From positions 77,157-141,156 of the forward strand of contig NZ_KB904056.1 in NCBI RefSeq assembly GCF_000379905.1: a stretch of 64,000 bases of DNA, written 5' to 3'. The notes beneath the pieces were generated by a model. It had not been told where the DNA came from and made no database searches. It saw nothing but the letters and a program-made list of their open reading frames with translations. Position 1 is the stretch's first letter. The number at the start of each line of letters is the position of its first letter. Of the stretch, positions 45,112-53,807 are shown in pieces. This DNA is from Rodentibacter pneumotropicus DSM 21403. GTDB lineage: Bacteria > Pseudomonadota > Gammaproteobacteria > Enterobacterales > Pasteurellaceae. The translations under genes and the position numbers were made by a program.

Positions 45112-45678
45112 TTAAATATTGCGATTTTCCTCTAATTCATCCGCCATTGCTGCTAAAATTTCGCGTGTTAAGTACGCTAAAGAACGATAAAAAGGTAAAG
45201 TAGCATAGGTTTCTATTTGCGTTAGAAATTTCGCAGCACAAGGCAATAAGAAGGCTTCAAATAGGGTTCGTTGTGCAGAAACGGAATCAACGTTATCCTC
45301 CAACCAAGAAGCAGTCAGCAAAAGTAATGCAAAATGATCAGCACGTTCCACTTCCGGCATACCACGTTCATTACGAAAAGCCATAAAATCCGCCACATCA
45401 ATATCATAAGAGGAAATGGCTGTGGCAACTTTACCTTCCGTACCAAGCAATTTTTGATACTCTTCATTTAACAATGTGAGGTCAATTTTTAACTGGAGAT
45501 TATCTAACGCTGTTTGACTTTCTTTATCCGCATCTAATGCCCATACTTGATCTAAGCCTTTTTGTTGCAACCAATCAAAAACACCGGCAAGCACCGAGTC
45601 TGTTGGGGCGCGATAAAATAAATTACCGAATAAACGACTAATTAAAGAAAAATTATTAAGTGGCTTTTCTGTACTCAT
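45112..45678 (-). CDS. TorD/DmsD-family molybdoenzyme chaperone
   Basis: 188 residues, all-helical. It shows the family's EEYQKLLG segment (usual form ExYxxLFG) and ADHFALLLLTASWL. Such proteins bind the signal peptide of a molybdenum-cofactor reductase and hold it for cofactor insertion before Tat export. No reductase gene is in the window, so the client is unknown. It overlaps the upstream oxidoreductase by 4 bp and lies beside the molybdate genes, a sensible functional link. Confidence 0.8.
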   Translation of the reverse strand: MSTEKPLNNFSLISRLFGNLFYRAPTDSVLAGVFDWLQQKGLDQVWALDADKESQTALDNLQLKIDLTLLNEEYQKLLGTEGKVATAISSYDIDVADFMAFRNERGMPEVERADHFALLLLTASWLEDNVDSVSAQRTLFEAFLLPCAAKFLTQIETYATLPFYRSLAYLTREILAAMADELEENRNI

Positions 45679-46286
45679 ACTGCTTTTCCATTTAAAAGTG
45701 CGGTCAATTTTTCCCGTGTTTTTTGCTCAACGATATCCAACATTGCGTGACGTGCCTCATCATCAATTAAATGAAGATCACCAAATAACTCATAGGTTAC
45801 ATTTTCAATACCGCAATAATTAAACAAACCGTTCACGAGACAATGATCAAGGGATTTATCAATGCCAAATTCTTTATACTTATCCACATTGCTGCCAAGT
45901 GTGATGAATTGCTGCATTTGTTTCCCTTTAAGTAAGCCAACGGATTCGCCATTTTCTGTTTTATAAGCAAACCCATGACTTAACACCCGATCCAAATACC
46001 CTTTCAAAATCGCCGGAAAACCCATCCACCAAAGGGGATAAACGAGCGTAAGTAAATCGGCTTGCTGAATAAGATCATGTTCATATTTAACTTCTTCGGG
46101 AATAACACCATTATTCACCGCTTGTAATTCTTCAAAAGAAATGATCGGATTAAAATCTAGGGTATAGAGATCACGGAATTGGGTTTCCACCCCAAGACTT
46201 TGGCTGGTTTTCACCACACAATCTGCCACAGCACGCCCAAAACTGCCTTTAGAATTAGGATGAGCAAAAATAATGAGATGATTCAT
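45675..46286 (-). CDS. Flavodoxin-fold NAD(P)H oxidoreductase
   Basis: 203 residues of the KefF/MdaB-type NAD(P)H:quinone reductase family. N-terminal FMN-binding segment LIIFAHPNSKGSF, then LTLVYPLWWMGFPAILKGYLDRV, the most diagnostic stretch. It likely reduces quinones or other electrophiles in the cytosol with FMN. It overlaps both neighbours by 4 bp (nfeD upstream, torD-like downstream), giving a compact three-gene operon. Confidence 0.88.
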   Translation of the reverse strand: MNHLIIFAHPNSKGSFGRAVADCVVKTSQSLGVETQFRDLYTLDFNPIISFEELQAVNNGVIPEEVKYEHDLIQQADLLTLVYPLWWMGFPAILKGYLDRVLSHGFAYKTENGESVGLLKGKQMQQFITLGSNVDKYKEFGIDKSLDHCLVNGLFNYCGIENVTYELFGDLHLIDDEARHAMLDIVEQKTREKLTALLNGKAV

Positions 46287-46738
46287 TCTGTTACCTTTTC
46301 GACAATCAGCGTAATACCTTCTACACGCACAACCTTCACAAGATCATTCACCACAAGATGCTCGCCTTGAATACGCCAAGTGGTATCACCAAACGCACCA
46401 CGTCCAATACCATTTACAGCGATTTCCTGCACCGTACCTTGTTTACCCAACATGGAATGATCACGCTGGTTTAAAGAGCTTTTAGCCTGATCTTGACGAT
46501 CTTTATTATGCTGGTATTTCCACCAAGCGACAGATAAAATACAAGCTAAAACCCCATAAAAGATCGCTAGTCCGACTAATGAAAAAGTGGGAAAAAGAAA
46601 CTGTACAAGAGCTGTCACCAAAGCGGCTAATCCCCACCAAAGTAAAAATACACCGGGAATGACAACTTCAGCGATCAACAATACAAAACCTAAAACCACC
46701 CAATGCCATAATGTCCATGTGGTCAACCATTCTGCCAT
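46283..46738 (-). CDS. NfeD-like membrane protein
   Basis: 151 residues from the ATG at 46738, preceded by AAAGGAGAC; the longer frame upstream would run through an uptake-signal hairpin and is rejected. Two to three membrane spans (WHWVVLGFVLLIAEVVIPGVFLLWWGL... and LVGLAIFYGVLACILSVAW), followed by a C-terminal OB-fold domain (GKQGTVQEI, WRIQGEHLVVNDLVKVVRVEG). NfeD proteins pair with SPFH proteins; qmcA lies just upstream on the same strand, as expected. Confidence 0.86.
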   Translation of the reverse strand: MAEWLTTWTLWHWVVLGFVLLIAEVVIPGVFLLWWGLAALVTALVQFLFPTFSLVGLAIFYGVLACILSVAWWKYQHNKDRQDQAKSSLNQRDHSMLGKQGTVQEIAVNGIGRGAFGDTTWRIQGEHLVVNDLVKVVRVEGITLIVEKVTE

Positions 46739-46757
46739 ATTGTCTCCTTTGATAGAA

Positions 46758-46785
46758 AAAGTGCGGTCAATTTCAACCGCACTTT
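46758..46785 (-). terminator. Inverted uptake-signal hairpin before nfeD
   Basis: AAAGTGCGGT and ACCGCACTTT around an 8-base loop, with T-rich sequence after it on the minus strand, 20 bp before the nfeD start. It would limit read-through from qmcA. Confidence 0.65.
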
Positions 46786-46839
46786 GAAAAATTAGCGGTA
46801 TTATGTAACAGCTGCAGAAACTTAATTTTTGGTTTATTT

Positions 46840-46927
46840 GTAGGGACACTCTGAGTGTGTCCGTTATCAAATCAAATTATTTCAGTATATTATAAACGAA
46901 CACACGCAGTGCGTAGGTTTTGTGCCT
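46840..46927. repeat. Dispersed palindromic repeat, copy B (MITE-like)
   Basis: Two ends in inverted orientation: TAGGGACACTCTGAGTGTG with CCGTT on the left, and the imperfect complement (AACGAACACACGCAGTGCG) on the right, around an A+T-rich centre of about 35 bases. The left end matches the hairpin at 39993-40018. It lies between qmcA and nfeD. Confidence 0.6.
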
Positions 46928-46957
46928 TTGTCACGTAATACCGAAAACTAAACACAC

Positions 46958-47872
46958 TTAGGCTTTTTTATCACCTTTTAATAATTCTGCAATACCTGCC
47001 ACAGAACCAATTAAATTGCCTGCCTCCAATGGCATTAATACCACCTTGCTATTTTGCGAGCCGCCAATTTCTTTTAATGCTTCCGTGTATTTTTGCGCAA
47101 TGAAGTAATTGATCGCTTTGGTATCACCACTTGCGATAGCTTCGGATACCATTTGTGTCGCTTTTGCTTCGGCTTCTGCTGCACGCTCACGGGCTTCCGC
47201 TTGTAAGAAAGCCTCTTGACGTTCCCCTTCTGCTTTTAAAATACGCGCTTGTTTTTCCCCTTCCGCCCGTAAAATTTCTGCTTGTCGAATCCCCTCGGCT
47301 TCCAACACTTCCGCCCGTTTGTTACGTTCCGCTTTCATTTGGGCATTCATAGAATCAATCAATTCACGTGGCGGACGAACATCACGAATTTCAATACGGG
47401 TGACTTTAATCCCCCATGGATTTGTGGCTTCATCTACAATCGCAAGCAAACGGCTATTAATGGAATCACGCTGCGATAACATTTCGTCCAATTCCATAGA
47501 ACCGAGAACCGTACGGATATTTGTCATGGTTAAATTAATAATCGCCTGTTCAAGATGATTCACCTCATAAGCTGCGCTACGTGCATCAATCACTTGAACA
47601 AAACATACCGCATCAATGGCAACATTAGCGTTATCCTTAGAAATGACTTCCTGTGAAGGAATATCCAACACTTGTTCCATCATATTAATTTTGCGACCGA
47701 CACGATCCACAAAAGGCACAACAATATTTAAACCGGGCATTAATGTTCGCGTGTAGCGCCCAAAACGCTCAATTGTCCAGTTATATCCCTGTGGAACAGT
47801 TTTAATAGTTGAAAATAAAATAACAATAATGAGTACAAGAAATACTAATGTCGCTATGGTTAATCCATCCAT
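46958..47872 (-). CDS. qmcA: SPFH/stomatin-like protein QmcA
   Basis: 304 residues from the ATG at 47872, chosen over one 5 codons upstream because GGAGG sits 9-10 bases before it. One N-terminal membrane span ([17 protein letters not shown]), then the SPFH domain ([53 protein letters not shown]), and a long Ala/Glu-rich coiled coil ([17 protein letters not shown]). It likely scaffolds inner-membrane microdomains and proteases, together with the NfeD protein encoded downstream. Confidence 0.9.
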   Translation of the reverse strand: MDGLTIATLVFLVLIIVILFSTIKTVPQGYNWTIERFGRYTRTLMPGLNIVVPFVDRVGRKINMMEQVLDIPSQEVISKDNANVAIDAVCFVQVIDARSAAYEVNHLEQAIINLTMTNIRTVLGSMELDEMLSQRDSINSRLLAIVDEATNPWGIKVTRIEIRDVRPPRELIDSMNAQMKAERNKRAEVLEAEGIRQAEILRAEGEKQARILKAEGERQEAFLQAEARERAAEAEAKATQMVSEAIASGDTKAINYFIAQKYTEALKEIGGSQNSKVVLMPLEAGNLIGSVAGIAELLKGDKKA

Positions 47873-47963
47873 TTTGATGTCCTCCATCTGGTTTTAAACG
47901 AAAAAAGTCTAACAAATTAGACCGCACTTTGTATAGCGAAATCTAAGCATCTAAAAAAACAAA

Positions 47964-47983
47964 AAGTGGGCTTTCGCCCACTT
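47964..47983 (-). terminator. Terminator after sstT
   Basis: An 8-bp stem AAGTGGGC with complement, loop of 4, then T-rich sequence on the minus strand. Confidence 0.82.
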
Positions 47984-47998
47984 CATAAAATAATTGAA

Positions 47999-49243
47999 TT
48001 ATGCGTTATTTTTTCGCTCTTCTTCCAGGCAAACTGCGGCGGTAAATAACACATCAGTCGAAGAGTTTAACGCCGTTTCGGTAGAATCTTGCAAGATACC
48101 AATCACAAAACCGACCCCAATCATTTGCGCTGCGACATCATCAGAAATACCGAATAAGCTACATGCTAACGGAATGAGTAATAACGAACCGCCTGCAACA
48201 CCCGATGCACCGCAAGCACAAAGTGCGGCAACCATACTTAATAACACGGCACTAACAAAGGAGATTTCTATACCAAGTGTATGTACTGCCGCTAAAGTTA
48301 ATACCGTAATAGTAATAGCTGCCCCCGCCATATTGATATTTGCTCCTAATGGAATTGCTACCGAGTAGGTTTCTTCATCAAGATTTAGACGTTTTGCCAA
48401 AGCAATATTCACCGGAATATTTGCCGCGGAGCTACGGGTGAAAAATGCGGTTACACCGCTTTCGCGTACACAGGTCCAAACTAATGGGTAAGGATTTTGG
48501 CGAATTTTCCAATAAACTAAAATAGGATTAAGAACAAATGCAGTAAAAAGCATTGTACCGATTAAGACAAATAATAGATGAATATAGCCGCCTAAAGCCA
48601 CTAACCCTTTATCTGATAAGGTTTCTGCCACTAAACCAAATACCCCAAAAGGCGCAAATGAAATAATCACATGTACAATTTTAGAAATTCCTTCTGCAAA
48701 ATCTGATACCACTTGTTTTGTTGTTTCAGCGGCATAACGAAGCGCTAATCCTAAACCGATTGACCAAGCCAAAACACCAATAAAATTTGCTTTAAAAATC
48801 GCGTTGAGCGGGTTATCCACCACATTCAGCACTAAAGTTAATAATACTTGGGTAACCGATTGTGGTGCCGAAGAAACATCTTCTTTCACAGATAATGCTA
48901 CTTCAGAAGGAAAAAGCATACTTGCAATCACAGCAGCAACCGCAGCTAAGAAGGTGCCTAAAAGGTAAAGCACAATAATTTCTTTCATATTGCTTTTTGA
49001 ACCAACCTTTTTATTGGCTAATGCCGCCATCACAAGGAAAAAAATTAAAATTGGCGCAACTGCCCGAAGTGCTTTGACAAAGATTTGTCCCAGCACGCCA
49101 ACATTTGATGCAAGATTAAAACCAAACGTTTGTTCAATAGTTGAGTTAACAAGTGCAACGAGGATCCCAAGAATAAGACCAAGGGCAATTCGTTTTACTA
49201 AATTACCTTGGAAAAGAAAATGAAATAAACGTGATGTATTCAT
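47999..49243 (-). CDS. sstT: Serine/threonine:Na+ symporter SstT
   Basis: 414 residues, dicarboxylate/amino acid:cation symporter family with about eight spans. The SstT signatures are clear: [62 protein letters not shown] and GIGVGFVIG-like [19 protein letters not shown]. It imports serine and threonine with sodium. It is a paralogue of tcyP in this window but in a different subfamily. Stand-alone unit with a terminator. Confidence 0.93.
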   Translation of the reverse strand: MNTSRLFHFLFQGNLVKRIALGLILGILVALVNSTIEQTFGFNLASNVGVLGQIFVKALRAVAPILIFFLVMAALANKKVGSKSNMKEIIVLYLLGTFLAAVAAVIASMLFPSEVALSVKEDVSSAPQSVTQVLLTLVLNVVDNPLNAIFKANFIGVLAWSIGLGLALRYAAETTKQVVSDFAEGISKIVHVIISFAPFGVFGLVAETLSDKGLVALGGYIHLLFVLIGTMLFTAFVLNPILVYWKIRQNPYPLVWTCVRESGVTAFFTRSSAANIPVNIALAKRLNLDEETYSVAIPLGANINMAGAAITITVLTLAAVHTLGIEISFVSAVLLSMVAALCACGASGVAGGSLLLIPLACSLFGISDDVAAQMIGVGFVIGILQDSTETALNSSTDVLFTAAVCLEEERKNNA

Positions 49244-49433
49244 AATAAATTTAAATAAAAATATAATTAAACTTCAGATCATTGCAGATCCACCTAAGCA
49301 GGCTAAAGATAGCTTAAATTCTATCTAAAAGAAAACCTTTTCTTCGTTTTTTATCATAGTTTCATCATTTCCAGATTATTCATTATATTTTTTCTAAAAT
49401 TTTGCTTGATAAAAAAATTTTTTCCATCCGACA

Positions 49434-49463
49434 TTGACAAACTGTATGAAACACCAGTATATT
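49434..49463 (+). promoter_or_regulatory. LexA-type SOS promoter of the UmuD-like gene
   Basis: -35 TTGACA (49434-49439), 18-base spacer, -10 TATATT (49458-49463). The spacer holds ACTG-N10-CAGT (49441-49458), the core of the LexA operator. A weaker CTGT-N8-ACAT sits at 49469-49484. Placement between the two promoter boxes is ideal for repression. Confidence 0.72.
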
Positions 49464-49506
49464 TACACCTGTACAAAAAAACATATTTAAACCAAAGGAA
49501 AATAAG

Positions 49507-49953
49507 ATGATGAACTACGCAAACACTGTTGCTCCAAATGAAATGACGTTTTCTTATCATCCAATGCCATTCTTTAATGATATTGAGAAAAGATCAAAAT
49601 TCAGTAAAAAACTTGATTTAAATCTCTACTGTATCAAACGTCCGCAGCAAACCTGCTTTATTCGTGTTACGAATCCAAATATGCTTGCCTGGGGAATTGA
49701 ACAAGGTGATATGTTGATCGTTGAAAAAAATGATCGTCTTTCTATTGGCGATATTGTCGTATTAGAAAGTGAAGACGAATTTCATCTCTATGAATTTATT
49801 ACTCATCATGATGAATTTATTTTTATGGCGCTGGATTCTCAAATGCAAAATATCAAAACGAAAAATTGGACATCATTACCGATTATTGGAACCGTAACAA
49901 ATACGATCCACCAAATTCAGCCAAAACATAATACGCTAAAATTCTCAGCTTAA
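49507..49953 (+). CDS. UmuD/LexA-peptidase-fold protein lacking the catalytic dyad
   Basis: 148 residues. The segment from residue 36 to the end follows the UmuD' domain: LDLNLYCIKRPQQTCFIRV, GIEQGDMLIVEKNDRLSIGDIVVLES and PIIGTVTNTIH match UmuD's IDLNQLLIQHP, GISDGDLLIVD, GDIVIA and FGVVIHVV. The nucleophile Ser60 of UmuD (GDSM) is replaced by Asn58 (TNPNM), and the general-base Lys by Tyr95 (HLYEF). No Ala/Cys-Gly cleavage site is evident near the N-terminus. So it cannot self-cleave, and I infer a binding role, perhaps with a polymerase. No umuC is adjacent. AAAGGA precedes the ATG; the promoter looks LexA-controlled. Confidence 0.78.
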   Translation: MMNYANTVAPNEMTFSYHPMPFFNDIEKRSKFSKKLDLNLYCIKRPQQTCFIRVTNPNMLAWGIEQGDMLIVEKNDRLSIGDIVVLESEDEFHLYEFITHHDEFIFMALDSQMQNIKTKNWTSLPIIGTVTNTIHQIQPKHNTLKFSA

Positions 49954-50012
49954 TCTAAGGTAAATGACAATTTTTTCCGATAACACAGATACCCCCCCCA
50001 ACAGCTCCGAGA

Positions 50013-50042
50013 AAAAGTGCGGTTAAAATTGACCGCACTTTT
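50013..50042. terminator. Inverted uptake-signal terminator between the UmuD-like gene and lpxM
   Basis: AAAAGTGCGGT and ACCGCACTTTT with an 8-base loop and A/T flanks, fit for both converging genes. Confidence 0.82.
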
Positions 50043-50052
50043 GTTACATCAG

Positions 50053-51009
50053 CTAATCATAAAGATCTTCGCTATCTTTACGCGTTCTTAATAATTGTAA
50101 AATCCAAACATATTGTTCTGGGGTTGGGGTAACAAAAGATTCAATTTCTTCATTCATCGCGCGGGCTGATTTTTCGGGTTCATCACCCAGCACCATAGCA
50201 GGATGAATTTCCATCTCATATTTACCACTTTTCGCGTTATAGCGAGGAAACATTGGGATCACAACAGCTTTCGCCAATTTTGCCATTTTATTTAGTCCCG
50301 GTAATGTCGCTTTATAAGTAGCGAAAAAATCAACAAATACACTCTGTTCTGCACCGAAATCTTCATCGGGCAGGTAATATCCCATTTCTCCTTGACGAAC
50401 ACTTGCCAAAAAAGGCTTAATGCCATTTTGACGGGCGTGCATTTTTCCACCGAAACGCTGACGGACAATTGTCCACAGCCAATCTACCAAAGGATTGCGA
50501 TGAGGATTATACATGGAAGTCATTGGCATGCCATGGGTATGCAAAATAATACCAGAAGCATCAATCGCCCAACCGTGCGGCACCATTAAAATAATGTTAT
50601 AGCCTTCCGCTTTAGCTTTCTGAATATGTTCAATACCGATAAATTCACTGCGTTTTTGTAAATGTTTTTTAGAACGGACTGCAATTTCACCAATACCAAA
50701 CATTACTTGGGCGACCACAGCAAACATTTCATCAATAACTTGCTCTCGCTGTGCTGCAGTCCACTCTGGAAAACAATAACTCAAATTAATTTGAGCCCGT
50801 TTACGTTGTTTTTTTGCCTTATGTCCAATCCATACACCCAGTTTTGCTGCGATCTTATCTCTCAAACGAAAAGGCACAAATGCCAACAAAAGCAAAAAGA
50901 AAATACCGAGCCAAACGCCCCAGTATTTTGGTTTTAAATAGGACCATAAAAATTGTGGTTCATAACCCACACGCGCCGTTAAACGTAAATTTTGTTGAAA
51001 ATCTGTCAT
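50053..51009 (-). CDS. lpxM: Lipid A late acyltransferase LpxM (MsbB)
   Basis: 318 residues. One N-terminal membrane span (VWLGIFFLLLLAFVPF), then the acyltransferase domain with the catalytic His in VPHGWAIDASG, and NPHRNPLVDWLW, GGKMHARQNGIKPF, YYLPDEDFGAEQSVFVDFFA, PEQYVWILQLLRTR. This set fits LpxM/MsbB better than LpxL/HtrB. It adds the final secondary acyl chain to lipid A at the inner membrane. Last gene of the minus-strand run from seqA. Confidence 0.92.
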   Translation of the reverse strand: MTDFQQNLRLTARVGYEPQFLWSYLKPKYWGVWLGIFFLLLLAFVPFRLRDKIAAKLGVWIGHKAKKQRKRAQINLSYCFPEWTAAQREQVIDEMFAVVAQVMFGIGEIAVRSKKHLQKRSEFIGIEHIQKAKAEGYNIILMVPHGWAIDASGIILHTHGMPMTSMYNPHRNPLVDWLWTIVRQRFGGKMHARQNGIKPFLASVRQGEMGYYLPDEDFGAEQSVFVDFFATYKATLPGLNKMAKLAKAVVIPMFPRYNAKSGKYEMEIHPAMVLGDEPEKSARAMNEEIESFVTPTPEQYVWILQLLRTRKDSEDLYD

Positions 51010-51039
51010 ACTAAAAACAGCTGCGGAATTAACCGCACT

Positions 51040-51807
51040 TTAAATGTTAAACCAACCTTGATCATATGCCATTTTTGTTGTCATCAAAAACGACATCACC
51101 ACTACCATAGGACGAATTAAAGTTTTACCTTTTGTCATCACCATTTTAGCACCTAAATTTGCCCCAATAATGCTCCCCGCCATCATCACGATTCCTGCGA
51201 TCCACAAAATTTGCCCGCCGGCTAAGAAAAATAAAAAGGAAGCGAGATTTGAAGTAAAATTCATCACCTTTGCGTGGGCTGTCGCTTTTGCAATGTTGAA
51301 ACCTAATAAGGTTACACAAGCCAGACTCATAATAGAACCCGTCCCCGGTCCGAAAAAGCCGTCATAGAAACCTAAAAATGGGCTAATAGAAAAACCGAAA
51401 ACCACATAAGTTAAACGTTGTTTACGATCCTCATTACCCAATTTAGGTGTAAAAAGAAAATATAACCCAATGGATAAAATTAAGAATGGCAAAATTTTCT
51501 TAAATACAGACACATCAAGCAATTGAATTAAGATTGTGCCTAAGGCTGAACCGAGAAAAACGCAAAGTAAAATAAACCAAAATTCCCGTAAATTCACCGC
51601 TCTTCTACGTAAAAAATAGAGGCTTGCAGAAAATGCGCCCCCCATCGCTTGCAATTTGTTTGTACCTAGAGCAACCGCTGGTGGAATTCCTGTCATGAGT
51701 AAGGCTGGAATGGTAATTAAACCTCCACCACCGGCAATAGCATCAATGAATGCTGCAACAAATGCGACCCCGAATAATATCCCTAAAATATCAACGCCTA
51801 ATTCCAT
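51040..51807 (-). CDS. TauE/SafE (TSUP) family transporter
   Basis: 255 residues, seven or eight membrane spans. Family motifs FIDAIAGGGGLITIPALL near the N-terminus, LGTNKLQAMGG, GFYDGFFGPGTGS and GANLGAKMVMTKG. TSUP proteins move sulfite, sulfonates or other organic anions; the substrate here cannot be told from sequence. It lies 28 bp after mepA and 30 bp before lpxM, with an uptake signal in the latter gap. Confidence 0.88.
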   Translation of the reverse strand: MELGVDILGILFGVAFVAAFIDAIAGGGGLITIPALLMTGIPPAVALGTNKLQAMGGAFSASLYFLRRRAVNLREFWFILLCVFLGSALGTILIQLLDVSVFKKILPFLILSIGLYFLFTPKLGNEDRKQRLTYVVFGFSISPFLGFYDGFFGPGTGSIMSLACVTLLGFNIAKATAHAKVMNFTSNLASFLFFLAGGQILWIAGIVMMAGSIIGANLGAKMVMTKGKTLIRPMVVVMSFLMTTKMAYDQGWFNI

Positions 51808-51835
51808 ATTATTTCTCTATTACTTGCCTACAAAA

Positions 51836-52696
51836 TTATTCTAACCATTCATTTCGATTTGGCGAATTTAATATTTGTTGGCACAAAAGTGGTTCAGGCG
51901 GTATTATCTTTGGTTTATTTGAACCCGTGCTTGGTTTTGCAGGCTCAAACCAAGAATAAAGTTCACGACCACAGCCATCGCCTGCCGGTATCGGTGCTTG
52001 ATCTTCACAATAAACAGCGTCAGCCGGACACTTTAAACGAACGTGAAAATGTGAATCATGCCCAAACCAAGGGCGAATTTTATGTAGCCAACCACGATCA
52101 TTAGCTGCAGTTTGACACAGTTTTAATTTAATTGCCGGATTCACAAAAATACGGGAAACGCCATGATCCTGAGCTGCAAGTTTAATCAGAGTAGTGTGGT
52201 TGTTATTCCATATACGATCATCAACCCGTTGTGCTTTTCTATCAACCACCAACAAGCCTTTTCCATCTGAATTTAATGCATCTGCATCGGACATCGCACC
52301 CATGCGTAACCAAATATCCGCATCTAATCCCATTTGATGGCTGGCATGCCCGGTCAAGAAACGACCGCCGCCCGGCATAGCAATATCCCCTACAAGCATT
52401 GTTGGTAATCCCGCTGCTTTCGCTTTTTCTCCCAAACGTTTAAGATACTTAATAATTTCCGGGTGTCCATAATATCGGTTACGATTCATACGGATCACTT
52501 GATAGCCGTCACCTTTAGCCGGTAAAGCTTCAGCACCGATAATACAACCATTAGAATAGCTTCCGATTGGCTGGGCTTTTCCATCCTCACTTGGAATAGG
52601 ACGCTTAACTTGCTGCCAATCGTGTGGAGAGGCTTGCACCCCAAAACAAAAAAGTGCGGTTAAACCAACCGCAGTTTTTAATATAATTTTATTCAT
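51836..52696 (-). CDS. mepA: Penicillin-insensitive murein endopeptidase
   Basis: 286 residues from the ATG at 52696; the longer frame runs into aroC and is rejected. Signal peptide KIILKTAVGLTALFCFGVQA. LAS-type zinc peptidase: the ligands lie in GHASHQMGLDADIW and the terminal HDSHFHVRLKCP; several Cys form the disulfides seen in MepA. It cuts D-Ala-meso-DAP cross-links in the periplasm. It follows aroC by 10 bp, the same aroC-mepA order as in E. coli. Confidence 0.94.
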   Translation of the reverse strand: MNKIILKTAVGLTALFCFGVQASPHDWQQVKRPIPSEDGKAQPIGSYSNGCIIGAEALPAKGDGYQVIRMNRNRYYGHPEIIKYLKRLGEKAKAAGLPTMLVGDIAMPGGGRFLTGHASHQMGLDADIWLRMGAMSDADALNSDGKGLLVVDRKAQRVDDRIWNNNHTTLIKLAAQDHGVSRIFVNPAIKLKLCQTAANDRGWLHKIRPWFGHDSHFHVRLKCPADAVYCEDQAPIPAGDGCGRELYSWFEPAKPSTGSNKPKIIPPEPLLCQQILNSPNRNEWLE

Positions 52697-52706
52697 TTCA
52701 CGCGCT

Positions 52707-53783
52707 CTACTGCTTACATTGCGCCTTAAAACGTAATAAATGATCCAATAGCACAATAGCGACCATCGCTTCCGCAATGGGTACAGCACGAATCCCCACG
52801 CAAGGATCATGACGACCTTTTGTCACCACATCTACTGCTTCACCATCAAGGTTTACAGAACGCCCAGGTATTGTAATGCTTGAAGTCGGTTTCAATGCAA
52901 TGGTGGCAATAATCGGCTGACCGGAGCTAATCCCCCCTAAAATGCCGCCTGCATGATTGCTTTCAAAGCCACTCGGTGTCATTTCGTCACGGTGTTGGCT
53001 ACCCCGTTGTTCCACCACCGCAAAACCATCGCCAATTTCCACACCTTTCACAGCATTAATTCCCATTAAGGCATGAGCCAAATCAGCATCCAAGCGATCA
53101 AATACCGGTTCACCTAAGCCAACCGGTACATTTTCAACAATCACGGTGAGCTTTGCACCAATGGAATCGCCCTCTTTTTTAAGTTCTCGAATCAATTCAT
53201 CAAATTTTTCAACCGCACTTTCGTCAGGGCAAAAGAAAGGATTACTTTCCACTTTTTTCCAATCAATCTTCCCTACCGTCTGCGGTGCAATTTTCACCTC
53301 ACCGATTTGACTTAAAAAACCACGTACCTCAATGTCAAATTGTTCCCGTAAATATTTTTTAGCAATCGCTCCTGCTGCGACTCTCATAGCCGTTTCACGT
53401 GCGGAAGAGCGTCCGCCACCACGATAATCGCGAATACCGTATTTCTGTTGGTAAGTAAAGTCAGCGTGTCCCGGACGAAAACGATCTTTAATTTCACCAT
53501 AATCTTGAGAACGTTGATCAGCATTTTTAATGATCATTCCAATGCTTGTGCCGGTAGTTTTTCCCTCAAATACACCCGATAAAATTTGCACTTCATCTGC
53601 TTCCCGACGTGCGGTAGTATAACGAGAAGTACCCGGTTTACGGCGATCTAAATCAGGCTGAATATCCGCTTCAGACAATGTCATATTGGGTGGAACTCCG
53701 TCCACAATACAACCGAGCGCAATACCGTGCGATTCACCAAAGGTTGTCACGCGGAAAAGTTGTCCTATTGTATTACCTGCCAT
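52707..53783 (-). CDS. aroC: Chorismate synthase
   Basis: 358 residues. It makes chorismate from EPSP using reduced FMN, the last shared step of aromatic synthesis. Family signatures: [18 protein letters not shown] near the start, [20 protein letters not shown], and [18 protein letters not shown] near the end. Starts 24 bp after mscK, in the same run of genes. Two uptake signals lie within the coding frame or close to it. Confidence 0.97.
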   Translation of the reverse strand: MAGNTIGQLFRVTTFGESHGIALGCIVDGVPPNMTLSEADIQPDLDRRKPGTSRYTTARREADEVQILSGVFEGKTTGTSIGMIIKNADQRSQDYGEIKDRFRPGHADFTYQQKYGIRDYRGGGRSSARETAMRVAAGAIAKKYLREQFDIEVRGFLSQIGEVKIAPQTVGKIDWKKVESNPFFCPDESAVEKFDELIRELKKEGDSIGAKLTVIVENVPVGLGEPVFDRLDADLAHALMGINAVKGVEIGDGFAVVEQRGSQHRDEMTPSGFESNHAGGILGGISSGQPIIATIALKPTSSITIPGRSVNLDGEAVDVVTKGRHDPCVGIRAVPIAEAMVAIVLLDHLLRFKAQCKQ

Positions 53784-53807
53784 ATTTTACCTCCCCTTTT
53801 TCTACTT

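Noticed and set aside
46739-46870. N-terminal extension of the nfeD gene
   Set aside because: It would translate through a uptake-signal hairpin and part of a dispersed repeat; the ATG at 46738 has a good Shine-Dalgarno.
49992-49999. C8 run as a phase-variation tract
   Set aside because: It lies after the stop of the UmuD-like gene and before a terminator, with no gene or promoter to switch.
52697-52810. N-terminal extension of mepA
   Set aside because: It overlaps the 3' end of aroC and precedes a proper signal peptide starting at 52696.
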